DNA from: Onthophagus taurus
Lineage: Eukaryota > Arthropoda > Insecta > Coleoptera > Scarabaeidae
Assembly (NCBI RefSeq): GCF_036711975.1
Contig: NC_091973.1
Location: 21,001,179 to 21,065,178, forward strand
Direction of reading: 5' to 3'
Length of the DNA stretch: 64,000 bases
In this document: one piece after another, positions 11,184 to 24,200 of the stretch
Position numbering within the stretch: position 1 is the first letter of the stretch
Layout of the letters: every line of letters begins with the position of its first letter
Notes under the pieces: generated by a model
What the model saw: only the letters and a program-made list of their open reading frames with translations
The model's database searches: none
What the model was told of the DNA's origin: nothing
Made by a program: the position numbers and the translations under genes

Positions 11184-13050
11184 TTAATAAAACAGTATTA
11201 TTGATATCTCCGTAATGCTCATTTCCCATTCGCTTCTCACTATGCTTCTTAATTTATTGACTGCTGTAATATTTTTAGCCTTTATGTGTTCCAAATGGGG
11301 CATGAACGTCCAGCCCTCATCCAATATTACGCCCAAGTACTTTATGGTTTTACACTTTTTCGCCTTTCCCATTTTCATTACTTTCATGGCCGCGTTAATT
11401 TCATACATAGTTATCCAATCCTGATCATGATACGTACTACATCTCACCACCTCTCCCAAGACCATATCGTCATTCTCATTCCCTACAAGCAAAGCATCCA
11501 CTACCACCTTACCCATTTCCTCCCAGCCCCTTGTTTCATTATCATTAACGCTGACTGAGCTGTAGAGATTTCTTATTGTTATTTTCTTCATGCTTAATTT
11601 GTAGAAATAGCCCCAGGGGTCATTACAGCTATTTTCGACTGACCTTTGCCAACACTGCCTTTTCTCTCTAATAATCTTTTCTTTATATTAATTTAGTCGA
11701 GTCCTATAGTCCTGCCTTATTCTCACTATCACCTCCTCGTCTGCACCCTCATTTATTTTAGTTCTTAGTTCCCTTCTTACTCTTTTCACAATTCTTTTAT
11801 CGTTTTCTAGCTTATAACATGATTTATTGATTCATTGAACATATCAACCATCCCGTTTGCATCTGTCAATCTATTTAGCTTCCAGACAAACGTATTGTTA
11901 AAGACACTTCTCATTTCCTCCTCCACCCTATCCCATTTAACCCTTCTGATATTACCACCTTCATTAATCTTACTAATCGTATTTTCTATTTCATTTACAG
12001 GACCTAGATGGACGTGAAAGAGAAGACTACGGTAGTCAGAGGCAGTCGTGGACAGGACCCTCCACTCGGTTATCATAGACAGCGCCGGACCAGATACAAT
12101 CGTAACATCGATAGCAAAATGCCCGTTGACAGTCTCAAAAGTTGGTAAGTTACCAGGTTCATTTATTATATACAAGTCCCTTGATAAAATATAATCTTGT
12201 AATATTTCCCCCCTATGATCTCATATGCGGTCGTGCCACATTGGCGTTTTTGCGTTTACATCGGCCCCTATTACGACGGGAATACCCTGAAACATATTAA
12301 TTATTGCCTCTAATTTATGTAAATACCTGTCTATGTCCTCGTTGTATTTGCAATACACCGGAATTGTATCGTATAACTCGGCCCAGTCTATAATGCCACA
12401 TCGGTCTACCGCTCGGTAAGTATGGTTCCTGTAACAAAAAAACATCCATATTCCCCTGGGAAGCAAGGTACTCTACCTTCCCATTACAGCCCTGGCGTGT
12501 TGGCAATTTAGCTGCATAATTCTTAAAATTTAAACATAGTTTGTTTTTTCACGTCTTAGCGATACTTGCCGCAAAAATTCTGGGCATGTGGTGGAAGTTG
12601 GGGAGTGGTTGTGTTTTTTATTTCGGTTTTGACAGATTTTGCAAGTGGCTTCCTTTTGTTTATCCGGACAGTCATTAAAAGTATGTCCAGTTTTCGAGCA
12701 GTGTCGACATGTGTCGTCCCCCTTGCATGCTTTTGATATATGTCCATATTCCAGGCATTTGAAGCACCTAGTCACAAGAACATAGTCCGTGACTCTGTAG
12801 GATCTCGGCCCAATGTACACACGCACTAGATTCGTTAATACTTTCCAAACGTTAGTTGGAACTTCAAAAATTATATTTGATTCGCTTTCTCGTTTCGCTA
12901 CTCTTGTTATTATTTTGCAATCGTTTTTGAAACATTCATACCCTCTTTGCCTTCAATATTTCGATTATATAAGTTGTTTATTAAGTTCTCTTCTGTTCCG
13001 TCGTTAGGGACATCAAACATTTGTACTGCTGGTCTTAAGCTTTTTGGTGT
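11184..13050 (-). pseudogene. R1-type non-LTR retrotransposon, decayed and internally deleted
   Basis: Read on the minus strand. ORF1 remains from about 13000, with CCHC knuckles at 12750-12600 (CFKCLEYGHISKAC, CRHCSKTGHTFNDC and a third C-x2-C). The endonuclease follows at 12506-12221 (LLQEPYL, then VVIGADVNAKTPMWH) and 12175-11807 (AIDVTIV, SDYRSLLF). Last comes a jump from the start of the RT region to the thumb (IKYLGVILDEGW) at 11591-11184. The RT palm with YxDD is absent. EN of this type nicks target DNA for priming. Multiple stops and frameshifts make it non-functional. Confidence 0.83.
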
Positions 13051-13169
13051 TTAAACTTTTAAGCCAACTTCTTGCAATTTTGCACAACTTTTAACTTTTT
13101 GGACCTCTCGCTCATCCGCCAACTCCACAACCACGCCCGAATTTCGTATCGTTCTTATTTTATCAATTT

Positions 13170-15363
13170 TAACATGTACAATTTTACATTCTTTTTCTCT
13201 TACAATTGCAGAGCACCATCTCTAAACGCACATGGAGGTATTATAATTGTCACAAAACCGACGTTGACTTCACAAGTCCTCGATTTATCAATGTTCTCCA
13301 AAGAAAGATGCTTGGAAATATGTGCAATTCTTCTATTTAAATTAAATAGTGTAATTGCGATTTACCATCCTCCGAACAGAGATAAAATTGAAATGTTGGA
13401 AAATATGCTAACTCAAGTAAAACACATTTATAAAAATATTTATTCTCATTGGCGACTATAATGTCTGTGTCAACGAATCAAGAAATCATAAATGTTATAC
13501 GAGCTCTGAACCATAAAAACACGAAAGACATATATGGTGTATCAGTAACGCTATTAAAGTCCAAAGATACAACAATTTCCAAACAACTGTGTAAAGTACT
13601 AAATAAATGTCTAAAGGGGGTCTTTCCCTCAGAATTAAAGATCGCTAAAGTAATACCGGTTTACAAAAATGGTGATATAAATGATTGTAAAAACTATAGG
13701 CCCATATCAATATTACCAAGCCTATCAAAAGTTTTTGAAATTATACTAAAGGAAAAAATTGTAAGTTATCTAGAGGACAACAATGTTATAACGAAATTCC
13801 AGCACGGTTATCAGAGAGATAAATCTACCACTACAGCACTCCTAAGCTTGCTAAAAGAAATTATTCAGGAGTTTGATCTTCAGCAATACACACAGGTGGC
13901 TTTCTGTGATCTTAGTAAAGCTTTTGATAGCGTTTGATCATGGGATACTGAACGCGCAGTATAAGAAAAAAACTGGGTTTTAATAAAACGGTGCTGGTTC
14001 AGAGATATAAAGAATGAAATTAAAGCGTAGAAAAATGTGGGAAAAAGTAGAATAAATAAAAGAAGGTGGTTAAATTAAGATTCTTACGTTTAATTTTCAC
14101 TTCACTAAAATACTGATTTTAAACAAATTCATCGATGCATCGTGCGCATCGATGAATGAACTGAGGTCGCGTTAAAAAGAGGGTGAGCGCATGCTCTCGT
14201 GTTAAGATATCACAGCCCAGTTAAAAGCACGCACGTGCGTGTAAATAATTCTTAGGGTGACGCGGTGTGAACAGCTACTGTTATATAAACTGGAGAGATA
14301 CGGGTTTCAGTATGGAGCTCTGAGACAAATTAAATCTTACCTATGTGAAAGAAAACAATGTGTATACCAGAAAGATCGCCAATCAGAATGGAACGACGGG
14401 TGTTCCGCAAGGCTCGGTACTGGGACCCCTTCTTTTTCTTTTGTACATAAACGACTTACCAGAAAATATCCTAACAAACTTAATGTGCTTATATGCCGAC
14501 GATACGTCGCTTATGAATAGAGATACAAATGTAGAAATCCTAAAACTAAAAACGGAACAGACTTTATGAATGCGTAGAGCAGAAGACTGGTTTAACTGCA
14601 ATAAATTAAAACTGAATACGGATAAAACTAAAATACTCACTTTTTATACCAAACGAAGAGGCGAGGTAACAAATCAAACAGTAACACTTCTGGGTGTTAC
14701 TCTGAATGAAACTCTCACTTGGTCGGATCATATAACAAAACTAAAACAACGATTGACTGGTTAGCTGTACTGTCTAAAAGTTATAGCAAAGAACTTACCT
14801 TTAGAGGAAGCAAGAAATGTGTACTTTTCGTAGTTCCACAGCATCGCGACCTATGGTATAATGGCATGGGGTGTCTCAACTGACATGGAGAAAATCTTCA
14901 AACAGCAAAAGAAGGCCATACGAATCTTACTGGCGATACCTCAACGAGATAGTTGTAAAACACATTTTAAAGATTATGTTCTACCATCGTGTTTTATACT
15001 TGCCTGTGCAGAACACATTCACAAAAATCGAGGAGAACTCTCCGTAAATTCGGACAAACATAGTTACTGCACACGTCACAGAGAAGACTTAACGATCCCG
15101 TATCATCGGATAACCAGAACGTTAAAAACTTTCATTTATATAGTAATAAAATTATACAATGCACTGTCAACAGAAGTAAAGGAAATGAATCCCAAAAGGT
15201 TTAAAAGCACAGTGAAGAAAATCCTACTGGAAGGAGAATTTTATTGTATAAATGTATTTATAAATCTTGAATTGTAATTTTTTATTTTCTTCTTTTTCTT
15301 TTTTCTGACGATATTTTGTACGCTCTTTTGTACCTTATTGAATAAATAAAATATAAAATATTA
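13170..15363 (+). pseudogene. Jockey/CR1-like non-LTR retrotransposon (EN end, RT, C-terminus), interrupted
   Basis: Pieces in order: endonuclease end (AHGGIIIVTK, VIAIYHPPNRDK) at 13215-13461; RT N-part at 13449-13937 (VIPVYKNGD, NYRPISILPSLSKVFE, FCDLSKAFDSV); a 314-bp insertion; RT middle at about 14273-14569 ([13 protein letters not shown] and LYADDTSLM active site); thumb at 14570-14764 (KLKLNTDKTKIL); C-terminal domain at 14861-15277. It ends with an AATAAATAAAATATAAAATA-rich tail. Several frameshifts are present, and the 5' part (ORF1 and EN start) is missing, as in normal 5' truncation. Confidence 0.85.
13954..14267. mobile_element. 314-bp insertion of unknown type inside the RT gene
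   Basis: The RT frame stops at AFDSV and resumes at YKLERYGF. The inserted block is flanked by TGAAC on both sides (13949-13953 and 14268-14272), a possible 5-bp target duplication. Inside are an 11-bp inverted repeat with a 7-bp gap (14128-14156, TTCATCGATGC arms) and a 14-bp palindrome CACGCACGTGCGTG at about 14228. It has no coding sequence and no clear terminal inverted repeats. Confidence 0.55.
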
Positions 15364-15375
15364 TATTTACGACGA

Positions 15376-15845
15376 GAGAGATAAAATCCTATTAAACCTG
15401 CTTGATTTGAGTAAGGCTTTTGACACTGTCAACGCAGAGATCCTTATCCAGAAGTTGCAACATTATGGGATAAGAGGAAATCAACTCGTGCTTCCGAGGT
15501 CTTGTTTACCGGATCGAAAGCAGCTCGTAGAGTGAGAGGTCAACTTACAATGATATTGCTCATGGGGTGCCTCAGAGGTCAATATTAGGGCCTTTGCTCT
15601 TTGTAATCTACATAAACGACATGCCCAACTGCGTTGATGGAGAGGTATATTTCTATGCGGATGACACATCCATCATCATCAGAGGCAACAACAAGCTAAG
15701 TCTGGAAGGGGGATCAAAAGAAGCAGTCGAACAAGCACAGATGTGGTTCTCCGATAACAAGCTCAAACTTAGAATGAACAAAACGGAACAAATCATTTTT
15801 GAAACTACTCAATTGGAGGAACCACATGTTGTCAAATTCTTGGGG
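15376..15845 (+). pseudogene. Fragment of a second, related non-LTR RT
   Basis: A short RT piece directly after the tail of the previous element. LLDLSKAFDTVN at about 15395 is followed, with frame breaks, by LGPLLFVIYINDMPN, a FYADDTSII active site and KLKLRMNKTEQI, ending in VVKFLG. It overlaps the RT palm and thumb only. The sequence differs enough from the preceding element to be a separate copy. Both ends are truncated. Confidence 0.8.
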
Positions 15846-16160
15846 TTATATACAGTGTGTTATATACAAATTTTTGAATTCAAATTAAATCTTTTGCAAT
15901 GTCATAAAACGAAGTATAACCAAGTTTTACGTCAAATATCCTCAAAGTACCAAAGTTAACCGAAGTTTGTTAACTGTTGCAGGTAAAGTGGTCTTTCTGA
16001 GCAATGTACGACAAAAGTTAATTAAGATAAAATGTTTGTTATGTTAAATTATAGCGATATGCCAAATTTTATTAATAATAATTAATTAATTAATTTTATT
16101 ATTAATAATTTTATTAATCTTCATCCTTCATTGAATTTGACTACCCTGATCTTGTATAAT
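15846..16160. other. AT-rich gap with a palindromic run
   Basis: No gene seen. At 16066-16125 an ATTAATAATAATTAATTAAT-type sequence is nearly self-complementary and could extrude as a hairpin. Confidence 0.5.
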
Positions 16161-16162
16161 CT

Positions 16163-16475
16163 TTAACTTTCGTCTTTCTCTTTTGCTTGTGCAACATTTC
16201 CCAGTTGAATTGGTAATTTATTCACCAAACAAAAAGAATTTATGTAATTTGGTATGTCAGTTTCAGTTTGTACTGGCAATCGTGATAAGCCATCTGCGTT
16301 TGCCACTAGTGCTCCTTCCTTGTATTCTATTTCATAGTCATACACTGATAAAATAATGGCCCATCGTGTGATACGTGCTGCTGCAGTTATCGGAATACCT
16401 TTCTTTCTTCCGAACAAGAATTGTAACTTTCCAATAATAGTCTCCAGGGACATTGTGGTAACAATTAATGTAAAA
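16163..16475 (-). pseudogene. Ty3/gypsy RNase H end fragment
   Basis: Encodes the RNase H tail typical of gypsy pol: KLQFLFGRKKGIPITAAARI, then WAIILSVYDYEIEYKEG and ADGLSRLPV. Only this piece of pol is present. A Penelope-like fragment abuts it on the right, and gypsy gag of the same strand lies beyond that, so the three may be one gypsy copy with an internal deletion. Confidence 0.8.
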
Positions 16476-16489
16476 AAACTCTAGACGTC

Positions 16490-17247
16490 CACAACGAGTA
16501 AAATTTATTTGATTTTTCACTCAGCACGACATATGTTTCGCTTATTAAGCGTCTTCAAGTGCGACTACAAAGTAGTAAAAAAATAAAACAATAAAAAATT
16601 ATAGTAAATCGACGGGTAACATTAACAAATGTAATTTAAATCTAAGAACACTGAATCTTACCGTCAATTAATCGAACAATGTTGTTATAATCATAGATAT
16701 CCTAGTCATACATGAGCCCATCTAAATTAATTATAGTTGAAATAATTATATGAAAATACAACATCGAATAAATCCTGCAACGTGTTAAACTACGTGAAAT
16801 AAGTCAAGGTTGAACCCTTGACCTTGGATGTAGGAGGAAAAATACTCTTGAGTAAATTGTCAATTATAAAACTGAAAGTTATCAACTTACAGCAATGATA
16901 AAACTAATTATCACAATATTAGCCGCGCGCACAACTTAAAGGTTAAAACAGTCTAAATCCAGTTACAAACGAATCGACGAATGAGTGATAAACAAAAAAA
17001 GCAAGCTTTGCCGTCTAAAGATGTGAGGTGGAAGAATCGAAAAAAACAAACTACACAAACTTCGAAAACAACCTATTACCACCGACAGTCGTAAATTCAT
17101 TTAAAACAGATTCAGGGTCGGATTCTAGATGTGATTTAATATAATATTCTTCATATAAATCCAGTCTTTTAGATTTATTGATATGTTTCAGCAACGTTAT
17201 ATTGTTAATGTCAATTTCATGATTACTCTCCATTATGTGTTTATAAA
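16490..17247 (-). pseudogene. Penelope-like element (PLE) 3' fragment with GIY-YIG-like end
   Basis: The minus-strand frame 17250-17051 reads STVYKHIMESNHEIDI, then LLKHINKSKRLDLYEEYYI. This fits the C-terminal part of the GIY-YIG endonuclease that follows RT in Penelope elements (H-x-D pattern, then the catalytic Glu in EEYYI). About 480 bp of non-coding 3' region follows and ends near 16490. It contains TTGAAGA-CGCTTAATAAGCG-AAAC, a hammerhead-like core (16527-16555). The right edge falls inside gypsy gag. Identification rests on a short match, so moderate confidence. Confidence 0.6.
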
Positions 17248-17640
17248 CTGTGGATTCTGTTTCCCCTGTTGGTATTGCCAGCAAAACCGCTCTTACAATT
17301 CCTATTAAAACCCCTGTTTCCTCTATTATAACCTCCACGCTTACCATAATGAAACACGTTAGATGAAAATGGTTTATTTCGTTCTTCGTCTTTCGCGGCG
17401 CTTATTACATCTCTCAAGGTTGAGCAATTTCTGGCTTTAACTATCATTCTAATGTCATGGTTTTTAATTCCATTGCAAAAAGAATAAACACCAATTGTTT
17501 CATTGATCACTCTCAAAGATTGTAATAATGTTGCATCATTTCCTGTCTGAGCCCAATTAAGGTTACTCAGGAGTTGTTCAATTTCTTGACCAAAATCATC
17601 TATAGATTTATCGAATTGACGCGCTTGATGAAGTTTTTTA
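17248..17640 (-). pseudogene. Ty3/gypsy gag fragment with RGG-rich tail
   Basis: The reading starts about 17638 (LHQARQFDKSIDDFGQEIEQ) and runs through SLRVINETIGVYSF and KNHDIRMIVKARNCSTLRD to a Gly/Arg/Asn-rich tail (KRGGYNRGNRGFNRN), then hits the Penelope junction at about 17247. It resembles the capsid and nucleic-acid-binding end of gypsy Gag. A non-LTR insertion cuts it on the right at 17641. Confidence 0.65.
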
Positions 17641-20130
17641 TTTTATTTTATTTGTAATCTTTGGGATGCAAACAGGACAAGCATCCAGTGAAGCATCCAC
17701 TAATAATACATAAGAGAACAAGAACAAAAAATTAATATTAATAATAATATAAAATATATACATATATTGTCTTGATAACGATTGTTGATGAAATATATAT
17801 GAATTAAAGGTTCTTTCTCAGGGTTCACTTGTGTGAGTTCAGTTCAAAAGACAAATTTATTCAATTCAACTAACATTAGAACTAAAACTAGAACTAACAC
17901 TAGAAACTTTCGGGTTTTGCCGTGCGTCTTTTAAGAAAAGGTTTTAACCTAAACCTTTACAAAAAATTAACAAAAAATAAAGTAATAACAAAAAGAAAAT
18001 GACAATATTATGAATAAATGACAATTTAATGATAATAATGATATCAATATCAACCACTCGCTCAGCTGGCTGACAACGCACGCAATGCTACTGACAATGC
18101 AAGTGGCGAATGTTTTTCTTGAATGTCGCCGTATAGGTGTTGAACATATCGAGAACAGAGCAATAGCGATTAAACGTGTATATAAGGCGTGGAACCGCGG
18201 CGTTTGAAGAAGTGTTCGTATTAGTACGAGACACCGAAAATAAAGACAAGTCGCGAGACGGTCGAACAGGAATTTTAAATTTTAACCCGGATTGTATCGC
18301 GGAGCAGTCAATAAGGCCATTGCACACTTTATGAAGTAGGATTAAGTCATTAATATTGCGTTTGGAAGAGAGCGGCATGAGACCAAAAACTGTGCATCGC
18401 TGCGCATAATTACAATACGGTAAGCAAAATTTATGCGACAAATACCGAGCAAAACGCTTCTGGACTTGTTCCAGGCGGTCGATGTAGGTATGATATTGAG
18501 AGTTCCAAACGGCAGATGCGTAATTAAGGACAGAGTATAAGGCAGAATATAATGAACGAATACAGGACAGATCAGAAAAAGCACGGGATATGCGACATAT
18601 AAATTCGAGCATGCGAGAAGCTTTGTTAACAATACAGTCAATATGAGCCGAAAAAGAGAGTTTAGAGTCAAAAATAACTCGAAGGTCTCTCACGCATTCG
18701 GGTTGTGTGAGGATAGTTGAGCCAAGGGAGTAATCAAAGACGACAGGATAGCGTTTGCGAGTAAATGTAATTTTACTGCATTTATCAAGGTTTAAGAACA
18801 AGTTATTTCTTAAACAATATTCATATAACCTGTTTAAATCGTCTTGTAGTTTTGCACAGTCGTCGGTAGAACTGATGCGGCTAAATATCTTGCTATCATC
18901 GGCGTAAAGGAGAAAATTTGAATGGTGAAAGCATGCATGGATATCGTTAATATAGAGTAGAAAGAAAAGCGGTCCCAGATGACTACCCTGAGCGACGCCA
19001 GAAGAAACATCTCTAAATGCAGAGCAGTAATTACTTATGCTAACAGCCTGCGATCTGCCGGAGATGTAAGATGAAATCCAGGAAATTAAACCAGTTGGAA
19101 TGTCAAAATTAGTAAGTTTAGTTAAAAGGATCCCGTGATCAATTCTATTAAACGCCTTGCTATAATTGGTGTATATGGCGTCTACCTGGCAATTGTCATC
19201 AAGAGAGCTTAGTAAAAAGTTGGAATAAGAGATTAGATTAGATTCCACTGACCTGCCTCGGTAGAAGCCATGCTGTTCAGGGATTATAGATGATTTAACA
19301 CTATACATAATAAGATCGTAAACAAGACGTTCAAAGACTTTAGAGGCGATTGAGAGAATAGAGATAGGTCTGTAGTTGCAAACTAAATCACGTTCGCCAC
19401 TTTTATGTATAGGGAGTATTACGGCTTTCTTCCATTCAGTGGGGAAAGTGGCAGTATAGAGAGAAGTTTTGAATATATATACATAATAACGGTTCGGTGA
19501 GCTCCAAAGCGCACTCACGAAAGAACATGCCGGGCAGTCCATCAGGACCCGCTTCGGCATTGAGGTCCACAAGTAATAGCGCGCGCAGGATGTCATCGCG
19601 GGTAAGCCTGTGCATGAGCCCCAGATTGAATCGCTCGCGGTCGCCATCCAGAGAGCCATCAACAAAAACAGAACCAAAATAATCAGCGAATAGGTCACAG
19701 ACATCCTGCCCGCCATCCACCGTTTGTTCGCGATAGGTCATTCTACTGGATATGCTCATATTACCCTTTGTTTAGACGTAGCATAAGACCAAAGTGCATT
19801 AGGGTCGACACACATATTAGACTGTGTGACGTCAAGAAAAGTCCTATAATCGGCTGTGATTAATGTTTTAGTGCGAGCTCTGAGCAAGCGAAACGTTTCA
19901 TAATAATTATCGCAACCTGTGGACTTCCACTTTTTATGATATTTTAGCTTTTCTTTAATGGCTTTGATAGTAGACAGCGAATACCATGATGGAAATCTAC
20001 GTTTATGAACTGTTCGATGAGGAACATGCTCGTCAACCGTACCACGCATAATTGAGTAAAACATATCAACCGATAAGACGCCAATGGCACCATCCCAATC
20101 AACCGACGCAAGAGACGTACGCAAACCCCC
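17641..20130 (-). mobile_element. 5'-truncated Jockey/CR1-like non-LTR element
   Basis: The minus-strand 3' end is an AAATAAAATAAAATAAAA tail at 17641-17660, followed upstream by about 430 bp of 3' UTR and the RT gene. The 5' side is truncated near 20130, within the EN-RT linker. It is inserted beside gypsy gag. The sequence left of the tail and right of the truncation gives no clear target duplication. Confidence 0.8.
18088..20124 (-). pseudogene. Reverse transcriptase ORF2 of the 17.6-20.1 kb non-LTR element
   Basis: Three overlapping frames. 20124-19756 is the linker (FPSWYSLSTIKAIKEKLKY, the usual WY...LI.KK region). 19759-19436 and 19716-18088 carry RT: NYRPISILSIASKVFERLV, a SKAFNRIDHG block, GVAQGSHLGPLFFLLYINDI, the LYADDSKIF active site, and a thumb (NLFLNLDKCSKITFTR). 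A long C-terminal domain ends NIRHLHCQ. One small frameshift near 19440-19500 joins the frames. It makes cDNA at a nicked target site; EN is missing here. RT is open for 542 codons, so the copy is not very old. Confidence 0.88.
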
Positions 20131-20646
20131 TTAGTCGGCCTTATGGAAGAGACGTATGCAAGCAACTTTCGCGAAGGGGACGCAAGGAAGAACAATTGAT
20201 GGAAAGTGCTAAAGCGGGGTGATGGGAGTCCACGCGTACCAATGTGTTAGTACACTGACAATGAGTGATATCTGCACACATAGAACTATTGCTTTAAACG
20301 GAAGCAGATTGCTTCAAATTAAAGCAAACCGTTCTGTTAAATCTTGAACCGTTATGTTTTTTAAAGATTTATTTATTTAAGTGAACTAAAAGTCTTTTAT
20401 GAAAAGTAGATCTTATCGTCTTATACGTTTAAGATATCAAATACTTATAATAACAATGTGAAATATTATATGAAGAGTTTAGATTTTTAAAGTAAATCTT
20501 AAAAATCTTATGATTACAATTTCCGATTGTTAGTATAAAAATACAATTTATTTGAATTGATTATGGAACTGTTTTAAATAAAAAAGTAACTTTATTCTAT
20601 ATTGTTAATTAAAAAAATTCTTACTCTTACTTTAAGATATGTATAT
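20131..20646. other. Gene-free stretch left of BEL-2
   Basis: AT-rich with no family motif. It was contiguous with the sequence now starting at 25950 before BEL-2 inserted. Confidence 0.5.
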
Positions 20647-20985
20647 TGTTAAGAAATAGTCGAGACCGGCGCGGGAAAAATCTGAGACGCTTATAGAAAG
20701 TTACTTAAAAACGCGGGGGTTAGAAAAAAACTGTCAAAAAGGAAAAATCTTACTGTTCTTGTAGAATAAGTAGAAGTATCTCTTCGAATAGCAAATAAAA
20801 GCCGAAGTGCTTCTATCGAACTTGTGTATTAACACGATTGAAACTACTTTTTAACGAAAATTACACGGAACGATTTATTACGCTTTTTGATGTCAACTAC
20901 AACAACTCGTGAGAACAACTGAATAACAATAACGAATAAAATACGGAACGGCCGACTAATATATAAATTATAAAAACTTTGAACA
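20647..20985 (-). repeat. 3' LTR of BEL-2
   Basis: 339 bp with TG...CA ends (plus strand TGTTAAGAAATAG to TTTGAACA). By eye it is base-for-base the same as the copy at 25606-25944. The polypurine tract lies directly inside it. Confidence 0.95.
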
Positions 20986-21002
20986 TTACCGCCCGCCTTG
21001 CC
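20986..21002 (-). promoter_or_regulatory. Polypurine tract of BEL-2
   Basis: On the minus strand GGCAAGGCGGGCGGTAA runs up to the LTR start. It shares its GGCGGGCGG core with BEL-1 and BEL-3. Confidence 0.8.
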
Positions 21003-21217
21003 GAATGGCAACAGAAAATTAAAAAAAAATATACAATAATTTGAAAATTGACCCTAACTGAAATGATTACAAACTAAATAAAAAAAAATGGCGGCAGGAA
21101 AACAAACTTTTACATTAAATAAAGTAATGAAATAATTAGAAAGAAATTAACAATAAAAGACTGAATTAAATGAAACTGAATGAAATGTGAAAAAATAACT
21201 AGAATTGAATAACATTA

Positions 21218-24200
21218 CTAATTTGTACAATATGGCAAAACGCTTAACTTAGCGAACGGACGAACAAGCGTTGAATTTGCGGTTTTGAGCGTTGCGACGC
21301 GAGCGTGGCCATCGGCACCGGAATGAATTTGAAGAATTCTTGCTAGAGACCATTTCGCCGGAGGTAATCTTTCATCTCGAATGAGTACAAGCTGTCCAAT
21401 TTGAGGAAGATTTTGTTGATTGAACCATTTCGTAGCGTTCTGCATGGATTGTAAGTAAAATCGAAGGCGCCCGGTCACTCGTAGAAAACCTTTACCGTCT
21501 ATGAACGGAGAAAGTCGGAAAAGAGAACTTGAACGCGGCACTACACGGCCGTCCGTTAGAATTTGAATTTCGTCCGAGAAATGAAGTTGTTGACACTCGC
21601 GCACCCAGAACATTAAAGAGTCGTTCAGTTCATCAGGAGAAAGTATGTCTGAAAACTTTGAATTAGTCTTTAGTTTATGAAAAAATCTCTTACACCAAGC
21701 AGTGACTCGCAGAAGCTTGTTCAACGACGAATATTTCAACTTTAAATCCCATCCTTTTTTCATAGCAGTTGCGGTGTTGGATGTATGGATAGAACGTGCT
21801 TCTGGAATTTCTTTGGCATCCGAATTGGTCCGAAGAGATGGCCATTCTGAGGGTGGTGAGCGAAGCCAAGACGGTCCATTCCACCATAACGTTTCGGTTT
21901 CAAGTTTCGTCACTGAAACTCCACGGGAAGACAAATCGGCTGGGTTTTCTTTCGTCGGAACGTAGCGCCAATGAACATGAGAAAGCTCTTGAATTTCTGT
22001 TACTCTATTCCGGACGAAATCTTTCCATCTTGAAGGATGACTGCAGATCCAAGAAAGTGCCACCGTAGAATCGCTCCATAGAAAAATTGGAACTTCGTTG
22101 AAATCCAGTGTTGCCCGAACGCGTTTTATCAACCGAACTAACAACACGGCGGCGCACAATTCAAGTCGCGGAATGGTTACGCGTTTAAGAGGTGCCACTT
22201 TCGTTTTAGAAAAAAGAAGAGAAACGCGAACATCATCAGCTCTTGAAACGCGAAGATACACTACCGCACCAAAGGCACTAGTCGAAGCATCCGCGAACCC
22301 GTGCAATTCAATCGAAGAACAATCGCGAGTAATTCCAAGCCATCTCGGAATGCGAATTACCGGACACGTTTGAAAAGAGTTAGTGTATTCGTTCCATTGA
22401 AGAGAAAGGTCATGCGGAAGGATTTCGTCCCATTCGAGATTACAAGTCCACAAATTTTGCATAAAAATCTTCGCAGTTACAATGATCGGAGAAAGCCACC
22501 CGAGGGGGTCGAATAAACGCGCAATGAATGATAGAACTTTACGCTTAGTAAGTTCTCGGAAGTCAAAATCGTCATTATTAAAACAAAATAGAAAGTCATC
22601 GGTCGAATTGTTCCAAAGAATACCCAATGCGCGAGGGGAATTGTCATCTTGAACACGCAACGTTTCTGTATCGGATAGAAGGTCTGAAGGAACATATGCG
22701 AGCGCTTCTGAAACATTTGAAATCCACTTTCGCGCTAGGAAACCGCCCGCCGTTAAAACTCGATTTAATTGAAAGATTAATTCTTGAACTTCATCAATGT
22801 CATTAGCACCGGAAATGATATCGTCCACGTAAGTGTCGCGAAAAAGAGCAGAAGAACCGAGAGGCTGCTCTTCAACATGTTCTTCTGCTAACTGTCGAAT
22901 ACAACGAATTGCGAGATATGGTGCGCATGAAAGTCCGTAGGTTACCGTTGTCAGGTCGTAACTTTGAAGAGGTTCCGAAGGATTTTCACGCCAGACGATT
23001 CGTTGAAACTGCCAATCATCTTGATGAACGTCAATCTGACGATACATTTTCTCTAAGTCACACGCGAACGCGACGGGATGGCGTCTCCACCGTAGAAGAA
23101 CATCAACAAGTTCACTTTGAAGTTTCGGACCAGTATGAAGACAATCGTTTAACGATAATCCAGATGATGTTTTTTGTGATCCGTTGAACACGACACGAAG
23201 CTTAGTAGTCGTACTAGATTCGCGAATCACCCCGTGATGCGGAAGATAGAAGTTGGGTGATTCGACTGGCACTGTAACGGGACGCATATGATTTAAATCG
23301 AGATATTCGCGCATAAATTTGCTATACGCGGTCTTGAAGCTTTCATCCCGCGCGAATCTTAACTCGGAACGAGAAAAAGTCTTAACAGCGATCATATAAG
23401 AATTTCCCAATTCACGCGGAGACTTTCGAAATGGTAAACGAACAATAAAACGTCCAGAGCTGTCACGCGAATGTGAATTGACGAAATGTTTTTCACAATC
23501 AATTTCGTCGGTAGATAAACACGGCTTAGAACTTGATTCTTCTTCTATCGTCCAGAACTTTTGCATTAAATCCGCGAATTCACGATCTATCGAACACTGA
23601 AATCCATACGGGTTGAAGTTTGATTGTGATTGATTCGACAGTACGCCGGAAAGAATCCATCCAAACGCGGTTTGCTGGGCAATCAAAGAACCATCACTAC
23701 TTCGTTTAACACCATTTTGAAGAATTTTAGAATATAAACTCACACCAAGAATCAAATCAATTCTTTTTGATGATGAGATATCTGAATCGGCTAACGGTAA
23801 ATTCAGTAGCTCAATCGGTAACTGAGCAGAATATTTTTGAGGTAAATAAGCGGTTAATTTCGGCAATATTAATGCTTCTTCGTTGAATGAAAGAAATGGA
23901 TTGAATTGCGAACTTAATTGAACTGTAACAATTCCGTTTGAAATACTTGTACGTTGCGAACCAATTCCGGAAATAGGAATACTTGCTGGTTTTCGCGGAA
24001 GTTGAAGCTGTTGTACAAGTGACTCGGTGATGAAAGAAACTTCGGATCCTTGATCAATAAGGGCTCGAACGATGACGGAATGTCCACGCGATGATTCAAT
24101 CCGTACTAAAGCTGTAGCCAACAGTACCGGAGCATGAATGTGGTGCGAATGTAAAAGATGATTCGATACGGTTAAGTCATTAGCGGTGATGCTCGGTTGT

